Origin: an uncultured Burkholderiaceae bacterium
GTDB taxonomy: Bacteria > Pseudomonadota > Gammaproteobacteria > Burkholderiales > Burkholderiaceae
Direction: 5' to 3'
DNA length: 5,430 bases
Assembly (NCBI GenBank): GCA_937871985.1
Contig: CALMPB010000312.1
Location: 1-5,430 of the forward strand
Every line of letters starts with the position of its first letter. Position 1 is the first letter of the stretch. The notes beneath the pieces were generated by a model that was not told where the DNA came from, searched no databases, and saw nothing but the letters and a program-made list of their open reading frames with translations. Of this stretch, positions 1 through 5,425 are shown in pieces. A program made the position numbers and the translations under genes.

Positions 1-813
1 AACGCGCGCGCCGTGGCCGACCAGGCCGCCGCCGCTGCGGGCGTCGCCAAGGTCCTGCTGGCTGACGCGCCGCAGCTGGCCGACGGCCTGGCCGAGAACG
101 TCGCCGCCCAGGTGCTGGCCGTGGCCTCGGGCTACAGCCACATCCTGTTCCCCGCGACCGCCTCGGGCAAGAACGTGGCGCCGCGCGTGGCCGCCAAGCT
201 GGACGTGGCGCAGATTTCCGACATCATCGGCGTGGAATCGCCCGATACGTTCCAGCGCCCGATCTACGCCGGCAACGCCATTGCCACGGTGCAGTCGGCC
301 GATGCCGTCAAGGTCATCACCGTACGCACCACCGGCTTTGACGCCGTGGCCGCGCAGGGCGGTTCGGCTTCGGTGGAAGACGTCGCCGCCGTCGCCGATT
401 CTGGCCTGTCCACCTTCGTGGGCCGTGAAGTCGCCAAGAGCGACCGTCCGGAACTGGCCGGCGCGCGCGTCGTCGTTTCCGGCGGCCGCGGCCTGGGCAG
501 CGCCGAGAACTTCAAGATCCTGGACCCGCTGGCCGACAAGCTGGGCGCGGCGCTTGGCGCTTCGCGCGCCGCGGTCGACGCCGGCTACGCGCCTAACGAC
601 TGGCAAGTCGGTCAGACCGGCAAGATCGTCGCGCCGCAGCTGTACGTGGCGGTTGGTATCTCGGGCGCCATCCAGCACCTGGCCGGCATGAAGGACTCGA
701 AGGTCATCGTCGCCATCAACAAGGATCCCGAAGCGCCGATTTTCGGCGTGGCGGATTATGGCTTGGTGGGAGACCTGTTCCAGGTCGTGCCCGAGTTGGC
801 TGGCAGCGTGTGA
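1..813 (+). CDS. etfA: Electron transfer flavoprotein alpha subunit (5' end outside window)
   Basis: EtfA pairs with EtfB to form the FAD-containing ETF heterodimer, which passes electrons from acyl-CoA and other dehydrogenases to ETF-ubiquinone oxidoreductase. The frame is open from base 1 and ends in TGA at 811-813, giving 270 codons. The family is usually about 310 residues, so roughly 40 N-terminal residues lie to the left; the GTG at 13 is internal, not the real start. The C-terminal FAD domain is complete. It shows [12 protein letters not shown] (near 475-510), the [19 protein letters not shown] stretch (about 610-670), and IQHLAGM followed by [14 protein letters not shown], which together match the ETF-alpha signature. 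The protein ends with the usual [10 protein letters not shown]. etfB would be expected just upstream, but this cannot be seen. Codon use is strongly G/C at third positions. I see no clear terminator directly after the stop. Confidence 0.97.
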   Translation, partial: NARAVADQAAAAAGVAKVLLADAPQLADGLAENVAAQVLAVASGYSHILFPATASGKNVAPRVAAKLDVAQISDIIGVESPDTFQRPIYAGNAIATVQSADAVKVITVRTTGFDAVAAQGGSASVEDVAAVADSGLSTFVGREVAKSDRPELAGARVVVSGGRGLGSAENFKILDPLADKLGAALGASRAAVDAGYAPNDWQVGQTGKIVAPQLYVAVGISGAIQHLAGMKDSKVIVAINKDPEAPIFGVADYGLVGDLFQVVPELAGSV

Positions 814-850
814 TGCTGCGCGAGTGACAAGCTGCGCTGCCCGCCCCGGA

Positions 851-1087
851 GCGTTTACCGGACACAGCAACAACCGGCGAGGCTTTGAGGCGCGGGTCCG
901 GTCGCTGCGCTCACGCGAAGACGTCTCGGTCGCACTCATCGTTTGCGATGTGGACAATTTCAAGCGCATCAACGACCTGCACGGTCACCAGAGTGGGGAC
1001 AAGGTGCTCGCGAGCGTGGCCGAGACCTTGCAGGACGCGGTTCGCAAGAATGATGTGCTTGGGCGCATCGGCGGCGAGGAATTCGGC
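851..1087 (+). pseudogene. Diguanylate cyclase GGDEF-domain remnant, cut after GGEEF
   Basis: This is about 79 codons of a GGDEF domain, the enzyme domain that makes cyclic di-GMP from two GTP. In order it shows a degenerate LTGLxNRR-type entry (FTGHSNNRRGFEARV, from about 854), the metal-binding strand VCDVDNFKRINDLHGHQSGD (about 940-1000), the product-inhibition site RxxD (RKND) five residues before the signature, and the signature GGEEF (1070-1084). Homology stops one residue after GGEEF; the last third of the domain is missing and the frame continues as unrelated sequence to a stop at 1196-1198. No start codon or sensory domain is seen upstream, because the frame runs back through etfA. 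It is therefore a fragment truncated at both ends and should not be an active cyclase. The surviving motifs are intact, which suggests a fairly recent break. Confidence 0.83.
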
Positions 1088-1170
1088 AGGCCGTTCTGGA
1101 ATACGTGGGGCCGGCAGGGGTGGAAAAAGGGCAGGGCGACAAGTACCTCATCCTTGCAAAACATGGCACC
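1084..1170 (+). pseudogene. Probable DUF1254-type protein fragment
   Basis: A different frame from the GGDEF piece encodes RQAVLEYVGPAGVEKGQGD directly followed by KYLIL and AKHGTPPAF. From memory this resembles the segment of DUF1254/DUF1214 proteins that reads roughly WQxALExVGPAGVDKGxGGKYLILPPGYKG. That family is of uncertain function and is often predicted to be periplasmic. Only about 28 codons match, with no start and no remaining domain on either side. The match begins at the point where the GGDEF homology ends. I see the peptide directly; the family assignment is recalled, not searched. It could be chance, but the GPAGVxKGxGxKYLIL string is distinctive. The bases from about 1170 to 1208 match nothing I recognise. 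Confidence 0.5.
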
Positions 1171-1208
1171 CCGCCGGCGTTTCTCAGTGCGTGCCTAGCA
1201 CTCGGGGT

Positions 1209-1520
1209 CGCGGCAACCCGGCAATTCAGGGGTTCATTGTCGAAGCCACAAATCCGAAAACGGCTTTGTTCTTCCTCGCCTTCATCCCGCAGTTCATCGA
1301 CGTGAAAGCAGGCCATGTCGCGATGCGGCTTATCGTTTTGGGTGTCATATCGGTGGCGCTGAACACCGCTGCGGCACTGATCGTGATTTTCACGGCAGCG
1401 CATATGCAACGACGCATCGCTCATCAGCGTGGCATGGTGGGGTACACGCAAAAGGGCTCAGCCCTATTGCCAGCAGCGCTTGGTTTTGCCACTTTGCTCG
1501 TCCGCAAGCCGCAAACGTGA
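1209..1520 (+). pseudogene. C-terminal remnant of a LysE/RhtB-family exporter
   Basis: The LysE/RhtB family are inner-membrane exporters of amino acids and related compounds, about 200-215 residues with six membrane segments. Here only about 103 C-terminal codons remain. They start with QGFIVEATNPKTALFFLAF followed by IPQFID, the family's hallmark stretch around the fourth membrane segment (about 1227-1300). Two further hydrophobic segments follow (VAMRLIVLGVISVALNTAA, and ALLPAALGFATLLV near the end) and then a natural TGA stop at 1518-1520. The N-terminal half, including the PGP motif region, is absent. Upstream in the same frame there is only GGDEF-region sequence read out of frame, and no plausible start. 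The piece is an N-terminally deleted pseudogene. Its codon bias is weaker than that of etfA. Confidence 0.77.
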
Positions 1521-1770
1521 AGGTTTGAATACCATCTCACGGCATCTGTGCACTGTCCGGTGTCGGGTGATGGGTGACCGGTTTTGGCCGGAAGCGGCCA
1601 CTGACCACAGGGCCCCCGGGCCTTCCGGGCAAGGCACGGCTTTCTTCTCTTGCAACTCCCAACTTATAGCTGAGAGATCGAGACGCCCGTGTCTCTTCCC
1701 CAATGCCTGTACGGGCATGCCCCAAAGTTGCCGGCTTGGATTGTCGCGCTGATTTAATCGCGTTTATCGC
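1521..1770. other. Non-coding stretch with several short hairpins
   Basis: I find no convincing gene here. Short inverted repeats are visible: TGGCCG-GAAG-CGGCCA (1585-1600), CCCGG-GCCTT-CCGGG (1615-1629), GAGAC-N6-GTCTC (1680-1695) and ATGCC-N6-GGCAT (1703-1718). The CCGGTTTTGGCCGGAAGCGG string (1578-1597) translates to RFWPEA-like words that I recall often appearing as spurious short ORFs in intergenic DNA of many proteobacteria, so it may belong to a dispersed intergenic repeat. AAAGTTGCC at 1724-1732 is one base short of the core of the repeat family that starts at 1771. Confidence 0.4.
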
Positions 1771-1879
1771 AAAGTTCGCCTTTCTTCAGCCTGCAGGCCG
1801 TCCATCCGCAAAGAATAAGAGAAGATGCCCGCGAAATAGCAGGTGTTGCCCACCAAATCCAAAAGGCGAACTTCAACAA

Positions 1880-1940
1880 AAAAGGCGAACTTTATTCCTG
1901 CTGCTCAGGGTTTGAGCAGCAGGAATAAAGTTCGCCTTTT
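1880..1940. repeat. Perfect 28-bp inverted repeat with 5-bp centre
   Basis: The left arm (1880-1907) and right arm (1913-1940) are exact reverse complements over 28 bp, separated by GGGTT (1908-1912). Each arm is one iteron followed by the unique part ATTCCTGCTGCTCA (its complement in the right arm starts TGAGCAGCAGGAAT). Read toward the centre the arms end in CA and start with TG, as many transposon tips do, and 5 bp is a common target-duplication size. As RNA it would form a very strong hairpin. On the - strand it is followed by six T residues (1883 down to 1878), on the + strand by four, so it could also act as a bidirectional intrinsic terminator between the convergent etfA-side and nrdJ-side transcripts. 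Confidence 0.95.
1880..1940 (-). terminator. Possible rho-independent terminator downstream of nrdJ
   Basis: The same hairpin read on the - strand has a 28-bp stem, a 5-nt loop and a following T6 run, about 275 bp beyond the nrdJ stop codon. The stem is much longer than typical terminators, and its arms belong to a dispersed repeat family. Terminator activity may therefore be a by-product of another role. Confidence 0.35.
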
Positions 1941-2041
1941 CGATCGCAGGAGACGCGGCGATTTGTTGAGCGCTAAAAGTTCGCCTTTTCTGGGAAGCCA
2001 AATCTTCGGGTAGATGAGATTTATGTCAAAGTTCGCCTTTT

Positions 2042-2213
2042 GTAGCGCCTGTGATGCTAGAGCGTGTTGTGCGGCCACTACTGGAGAAGTTAATGCAAAT
2101 AGTCAGAGAATTCCTAGGGCTGTACAGGCCGCCATCGCGCTCTCAAACACATAAGTTCCCCTCTCTATAACTCACTAGACTTCATCAAAATGCTACGGAG
2201 TCATGTGGCTGCG
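2042..2213. other. Gene-free stretch with one tiny ORF behind a good ribosome binding site
   Basis: No recognisable gene lies here. One ATG at 2093-2095 is preceded by GGAG (2083-2086) at 6-nt spacing and opens a 25-codon frame to TAA at 2168-2170, beginning MQIVREFLGLYR. It starts about 50 bp after the last iteron, which is where a transposase gene would begin behind a transposon left end. It could be the stub of such a gene, or chance. I do not recognise the peptide. Confidence 0.2.
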
Positions 2214-4010
2214 CTAGCCGCAGGTATCGGGACGACGCGTTGGACATTCAAATGCTGATACGTTGGCGGAGGAGGTCATTACCGAGGCCAAATGTGCATC
2301 TGGCCGGAACAGTGTCAGGCCCTTTATCCCCATTTTCCAAGCCAACATGAACAATTCTTGAGCATCCTCCGTACGAAAATTGCCGGGTACAGGGACGGAT
2401 TTTGAGATGGCGGCATCTACGAACGGTTGCATGCCCGCCAACATGAGCAGGTGGTCTGTCGGCGCGATATCCGCGCTTTTTCTGAAGTACTCTGGAAGTG
2501 AGGAGCCGGGAGGCTGGGAGTGCTTCCAAAGCCGCCATGCATGGTTTTCCACGACCATTTCCGCTGTGTTGTCGTCTGGCAATTGAAGGGAACGGCGATA
2601 TGTCCAGTCGAAGGCGGGTTCGATGCCGCTGGAACAGCAATCCGCGAAGGCAAGGCTGACGCTGCCGGTAGGTGCGAATGAAACCAGGTGGCTGTTTCGT
2701 AAGCCATGCGAAGCAATTGCTTGCCGGACCCCCACAGGGAGTGCGCTGCCGATCGCGTCGGGGGCCAGGTAATCGTTGGGGCGATAAAGGGGGAAAGGTC
2801 CTCGTTGCGCAGCCAACGCGGCAGATGCCGCATAGGCATTGTCGCGAATACAGCGTGCAACGGCTCTTGCCGCCAGTCGCCCGGGTTCTCCGTCATAACG
2901 AAGTTGCATCATGGCGAGCATGTCCGCCAGGCCTGTCACTCCTATTCCGACCCGACGCTTGGAACGCGCTTCCGCAGCTTGGGCGGGAAGCGGCCACTCA
3001 GTTAAATCAATTACATTGTCCAGCATGCGTACCTGTGTCCGAACCAATTGACCCAATCGTGTCAAATCCACCGATGGCCTTCCTCCCTGGCCGAACGGGC
3101 GATTGACCAGGCGGGTGAGATTGATCGGACCCAGCACGCAACACCCGTACGCTGGAAGAGGCTGTTCACCACATGGGTTGGTGGCCCGTATGGTTTCGAC
3201 TGCGCGCAGATTGTTCGCCCCATTTATGGTGTCGATGTACAGGATACCGGGCTCCGAACTGTGTACTGCCTGCTCGATGATTGCCATCCAAAGCGCTCGG
3301 GCTGACACTTGGCCATACTGCCATAGTCCGTTGGGCCGCTTCACCGCAACCCTGGCAGTACCGCGCGAATCAGGTTGTGCAGGGTGCAGCAGCGGCCATG
3401 CGCCGTCTTGCTGGACGGAGGTGAGGAACGCGTCGGTAACCGCGACCGAAATATTGAAAGTCGTCCAGCGCGACCGGCCATGTTTCGCACGCACGAATTC
3501 GAAAATGTCGGGGTGGTTGCAGGCGAGCACGGCCATCTGCGCGCCTCGTCTGCCTCCTTGAAATGCCAGGCGGGCGCAGGCCGAATCGTACCTGTCAATG
3601 GCTGGGCAGACAGCGGGCGTGGAACCATAGATCACGGGGTCTGCCGACGATGGCGGCAGCGGCGAAAAGTCATAGCCGACTCCGCCGCCCATGGCTAGTG
3701 TCTTGCAGGCCTCATCCAGACCCGCCTCGAAGGACAGGCCGGGTGCGCCGACGCCGACCGGCTGCACAAAACAGTTGACCATGGTCGCGTGGATGTCCCG
3801 GCCGGCGTTGGCCATGATGCGGCCGGCGCCGATCGCACCCAGCGTCATGTTCCGCAGAAAGGCTTGCGCGATGGGGGCGCGCAGCTCCGCAGGCTCGGCC
3901 TTGGACAATGCGCGAGCCACCCGTAGGTAGATCTGCCGCGCCGAGATCTCGTCCGGCCCGGCATAACGGTCGGCCATCACTCGCGCACAGATTTCTTGCG
4001 GCAAGCTCAC
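2214..4010 (-). CDS. nrdJ: Adenosylcobalamin-dependent (class II) ribonucleotide reductase
   Basis: This enzyme reduces ribonucleotides to deoxyribonucleotides using a thiyl radical generated from adenosylcobalamin, so it needs neither oxygen nor a NrdB subunit. The 598-residue protein shows the family landmarks in order. NCFVQP carries the first active-site cysteine (C80). GGGVGYDFS is at 108-116, QGGRRGAQMAVLACNHPDIF at 151-170 and FNISV at 185-189. NPCGEQPLPAYGCCVLGPIN at 278-297 holds the thiyl-radical cysteine C280, the acid E282, N278 and the second redox cysteine at C290/291. PTGSVSLAF is at 447-455 and SSGIEPAFDWTYRRS at 460-474. The tail has two cysteines (C589, C597) that may act as the re-reducing pair. 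The GTG start keeps the MSLPQEI opening that I recall from related proteins and follows AGGGG at 5 nt; Met12 is the alternative. It is the second gene of an operon with usp, 15 bp after its stop. GC drops noticeably in the 3' third. Confidence 0.93.
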   Translation of the reverse strand: MSLPQEICARVMADRYAGPDEISARQIYLRVARALSKAEPAELRAPIAQAFLRNMTLGAIGAGRIMANAGRDIHATMVNCFVQPVGVGAPGLSFEAGLDEACKTLAMGGGVGYDFSPLPPSSADPVIYGSTPAVCPAIDRYDSACARLAFQGGRRGAQMAVLACNHPDIFEFVRAKHGRSRWTTFNISVAVTDAFLTSVQQDGAWPLLHPAQPDSRGTARVAVKRPNGLWQYGQVSARALWMAIIEQAVHSSEPGILYIDTINGANNLRAVETIRATNPCGEQPLPAYGCCVLGPINLTRLVNRPFGQGGRPSVDLTRLGQLVRTQVRMLDNVIDLTEWPLPAQAAEARSKRRVGIGVTGLADMLAMMQLRYDGEPGRLAARAVARCIRDNAYAASAALAAQRGPFPLYRPNDYLAPDAIGSALPVGVRQAIASHGLRNSHLVSFAPTGSVSLAFADCCSSGIEPAFDWTYRRSLQLPDDNTAEMVVENHAWRLWKHSQPPGSSLPEYFRKSADIAPTDHLLMLAGMQPFVDAAISKSVPVPGNFRTEDAQELFMLAWKMGIKGLTLFRPDAHLASVMTSSANVSAFECPTRRPDTCG

Positions 4011-4025
4011 AGGAGCCCCTGGGGT

Positions 4026-4484
4026 CTACGCGACGCCTTCGGGGGCGCGCACCAGCAGCACAGGTACGGCGGCGCCGCGCATGATGCCCTCGGCGCTGCT
4101 TCCCAGCACCAGGCGGCTCGGTCCCCGGCGTCCATGCGTGCCGATGACGATCAAGTCCGCCTTCCATGCCAAGGCTTCATCCAGCACTCTTTGTTTAACG
4201 GTCCTGTCGAGGTTTTCATATAGCACCGTGTCTGCTTCCACCTCCGCTGCTTTGGCTTTCTCCAGCGAGGCTTCGAGCACCCTAGCGCCGTTTTTTCGGA
4301 CCAGGTCCAACAGCTCGCCCGCGCGATAGCTGTACGCGTCGGCCGTAAAGGCGAACGAGAGCTCATCGATGACATGAATCAAGCGTAGGCGGGCGCGCGT
4401 GGCCCGCGCGATTCGTATGGCTTCCTTCAGGCCCAGCTCGGAAGTCGGACTGCCGTCTATGGGCACAAGAATTTTTTGATACAT
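4026..4484 (-). CDS. Universal stress protein, UspA family (ATP-binding type)
   Basis: This is a 152-residue single-domain Usp, the normal length for the family. The Rossmann-like fold opens with the strand KILVPIDGS (4-12), where D10 is the usual nucleotide-contacting acid. It ends with IGTHGRRGPSRLVLGSSAEG (114-133), an exact Gx2Gx9GS ATP-binding motif (G115, G118, G128, S129), then the last strand VPVLLV. Such proteins bind ATP and help cells survive starvation, oxygen limitation and other stress; the exact partner here is unknown. The ATG is preceded by GGAG (4495 down to 4492) at 7 nt, and no better start lies upstream. It is the first gene of the operon with nrdJ. Its promoter region contains an FNR-type palindrome centred about 69 bp before the start codon, pointing to induction at low oxygen or with nitric oxide or nitrate respiration. 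Confidence 0.95.
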   Translation of the reverse strand: MYQKILVPIDGSPTSELGLKEAIRIARATRARLRLIHVIDELSFAFTADAYSYRAGELLDLVRKNGARVLEASLEKAKAAEVEADTVLYENLDRTVKQRVLDEALAWKADLIVIGTHGRRGPSRLVLGSSAEGIMRGAAVPVLLVRAPEGVA

Positions 4485-4512
4485 GCTGGAGCTCCGCGTA
4501 GTTGGGGGGACG

Positions 4513-4525
4513 GATACTCAGTATC
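4513..4525 (-). promoter_or_regulatory. Probable -10 region of the usp-nrdJ promoter inside a palindrome
   Basis: On the - strand GATACT (4525 down to 4520) matches four of six -10 bases and would place the start point near 4512, giving a short leader of about 28 nt before the usp ATG. The element lies inside a perfect palindrome GATACT-C-AGTATC (4513-4525), which could bind an additional regulator that would block the promoter. No -35 box lies at normal distance, as expected for an activator-dependent promoter. Confidence 0.45.
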
Positions 4526-4546
4526 GGAGGGTGCGCGCCCGGAATA

Positions 4547-4560
4547 TTGACCGTTGTCAA
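4547..4560 (-). promoter_or_regulatory. FNR/ANR/DNR-type binding site
   Basis: TTGAC-CGTT-GTCAA is a perfect 5-bp palindrome with a 4-bp spacer and matches 8 of 10 bases of the FNR/ANR consensus TTGAT-N4-ATCAA; the C/G variant also fits DNR/NNR-type regulators. Its centre (4553.5) is about 41.5 bp from the start point predicted from the -10 element at 4520-4525, the classic distance for a class II FNR activator site. The - strand TTGACA in it is not a usable -35 with that -10 because the gap would be 29 bp. Confidence 0.65.
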
Positions 4561-4626
4561 GAATGGCGCGAGGCGAGGCGTCTGGAGCCGGGACGGGCAG
4601 CCGCCGCGATTTTGCCCCATATTCAC

Positions 4627-4640
4627 ATGACAAAAATCAA
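4627..4640 (+). promoter_or_regulatory. Imperfect FNR-type site upstream of the BON gene
   Basis: ATGAC-AAAA-ATCAA matches the FNR consensus at 8 of 10 positions, with a perfect right half. A start point 41.5 bp downstream would fall near 4675, and a weak -10-like CAATAT lies at 4662-4667. That would give the BON gene its own low-oxygen promoter with a leader of about 100 nt. Confidence 0.35.
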
Positions 4641-4777
4641 CGAGAGCCCGCGAGCAAGGATCAATATGTGCTGGAGGCCCAGACCAAGAATGGGGAATCA
4701 TCATATGGCCGCAACCGGGCTCGGCGATTCCGAATTGGGCTGGACTTGGTTCAATCGCGAGCATTCAGGAGAGCATC

Positions 4778-5425
4778 ATGATCGATGCGGAACTGCGGGA
4801 TAGGGTGCAAAGGACGCTGGAATTCGAGCCCAGCGTCAATAATCTGCACATAGGCGTGGTGGCGGAGAACGGCGTAGTGACGTTGACGGGGCATGTCAGC
4901 ACTTTCGCGCAGAAGCTGGCCGCCGAGGAAACGGTTCAACGCGTCAAGGGAGTCCGCGGAATCGCTCAGGAGATCGAGGTGCGGATGGCTGCGGACAAGC
5001 AGCTTGCGGACGACCAGATCGCAGCGCGGGCACTCAGCATTATTGCCTGGGATTCGACGATTCCCGGTGGCAAGGTCCAGGTGTCCGTGCACAAGGGCTG
5101 GGTGACGTTGAATGGCTCCGTCGAGTGGTTCTATCAACGCGAAGCGGCGGCGCATGCGGTCCACAAGCTTTCAGGCGTGATTGGCGTATCGAACCTGATC
5201 GAAGTGGCGCCCTCCGTGCACGCGGGCGACATCAAGCGGAAGATCGAGGAAGCGCTGCTGAGCAGTGCTCTGGTCGAGGCCAACCGCGTGGAAGTCAGCG
5301 TGCATGACCATAAGGTCGTACTGAGCGGCCGGGTCAATAGCTGGGTTGAACGTGGCGCCGCGGAGCGGGCGGCCTGGGCGGTGCCTGGTGTGGTCGAAGT
5401 GCAGGACAAGCTGGCGGTCGGCTAG
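4778..5425 (+). CDS. Cytoplasmic triple-BON-domain protein
   Basis: The 215-residue protein consists of three BON domains and little else: residues about 2-70, 77-145 and 149-215. Each has the central glycine motif (NGVVTLTGHV 31-40, KGWVTLNGSV 106-115, DHKVVLSGRV 177-186) and the closing V/L-x-G-V-x-x-V/I turn (56-62, 131-137, 202-208). BON domains are small alpha/beta modules thought to bind phospholipid or other surfaces; OsmY is the best-known two-domain member. Unlike OsmY there is no signal peptide or lipobox, so this copy should remain in the cytoplasm. The ATG follows AGGAG (4767-4771) at 6 nt, a strong ribosome site that fixes the start. It is transcribed away from usp-nrdJ, with a 293-bp shared upstream region holding FNR-type boxes, which suggests co-regulated stress function. 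Its molecular role is not known. Confidence 0.93.
   Translation: MIDAELRDRVQRTLEFEPSVNNLHIGVVAENGVVTLTGHVSTFAQKLAAEETVQRVKGVRGIAQEIEVRMAADKQLADDQIAARALSIIAWDSTIPGGKVQVSVHKGWVTLNGSVEWFYQREAAAHAVHKLSGVIGVSNLIEVAPSVHAGDIKRKIEEALLSSALVEANRVEVSVHDHKVVLSGRVNSWVERGAAERAAWAVPGVVEVQDKLAVG

Larger units (their letters stand above)
1771..2041. repeat. Cluster of six AAAGTTCGCCTTTT iterons
   Basis: The 14-mer AAAGTTCGCCTTTT occurs six times. On the + strand it is at 1771-1783 (13 of 14 bases), 1927-1940, 1976-1989 and 2028-2041. On the - strand it is at 1861-1873 (13 bases) and 1880-1893. Spacings are about 50 bp between the three right-hand copies and about 20 bp between the two inverted copies. Each copy carries a partial dyad, AAAG-N5-CTTT. 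Copies at 1771 and 2028 share a longer context, TTTATNNCAAAGTTCGCCTT. Repeated, oriented, identical short sites in gene-free DNA suggest binding sites for one protein. Candidates are a transposase that binds several sites per transposon end (IS21, Tn7, Tn402 or Mu type), a replication initiator, or a repressor. No cognate protein gene is in the window. The region has lower GC (about 48%) than the flanking genes. Confidence 0.9.

Noticed and set aside
13..813. etfA starting at the GTG at 13
   Set aside because: The frame is open to base 1 and the protein would lack about 40 conserved N-terminal residues; the start is outside the window.
758..1198. A 146-residue diguanylate cyclase gene starting inside etfA
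   Set aside because: The first 30 codons are only etfA read out of frame, no ribosome site is evident, and the domain is cut after GGEEF.
969..1451. Minus-strand ORF of 160 codons across the remnants
   Set aside because: No recognisable domain and arginine/cysteine-rich shadow composition; the opposite strand carries clear GGDEF and LysE homology.
1880..1940. A 61-bp MITE with 28-bp terminal repeats
   Set aside because: The bases just outside (AACAA on the left, CGATC on the right) show no target duplication, and the iterons extend beyond the arms.
1771..2041. CRISPR array
   Set aside because: Repeats are only 14 bp, in both orientations, with irregular distances from about 6 to over 70 bp, and no cas gene is present.
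4547..4560. TTGACA as a sigma-70 -35 box for usp
   Set aside because: The gap to the -10-like GATACT is 29 bp, far from the usual 17; the FNR-type reading fits the spacing better.
4363..4764. Minus-strand ORF of 133 codons upstream of usp
   Set aside because: It overlaps the start of usp and the promoter region, has no recognisable motif, and looks like chance open frame in GC-rich DNA.
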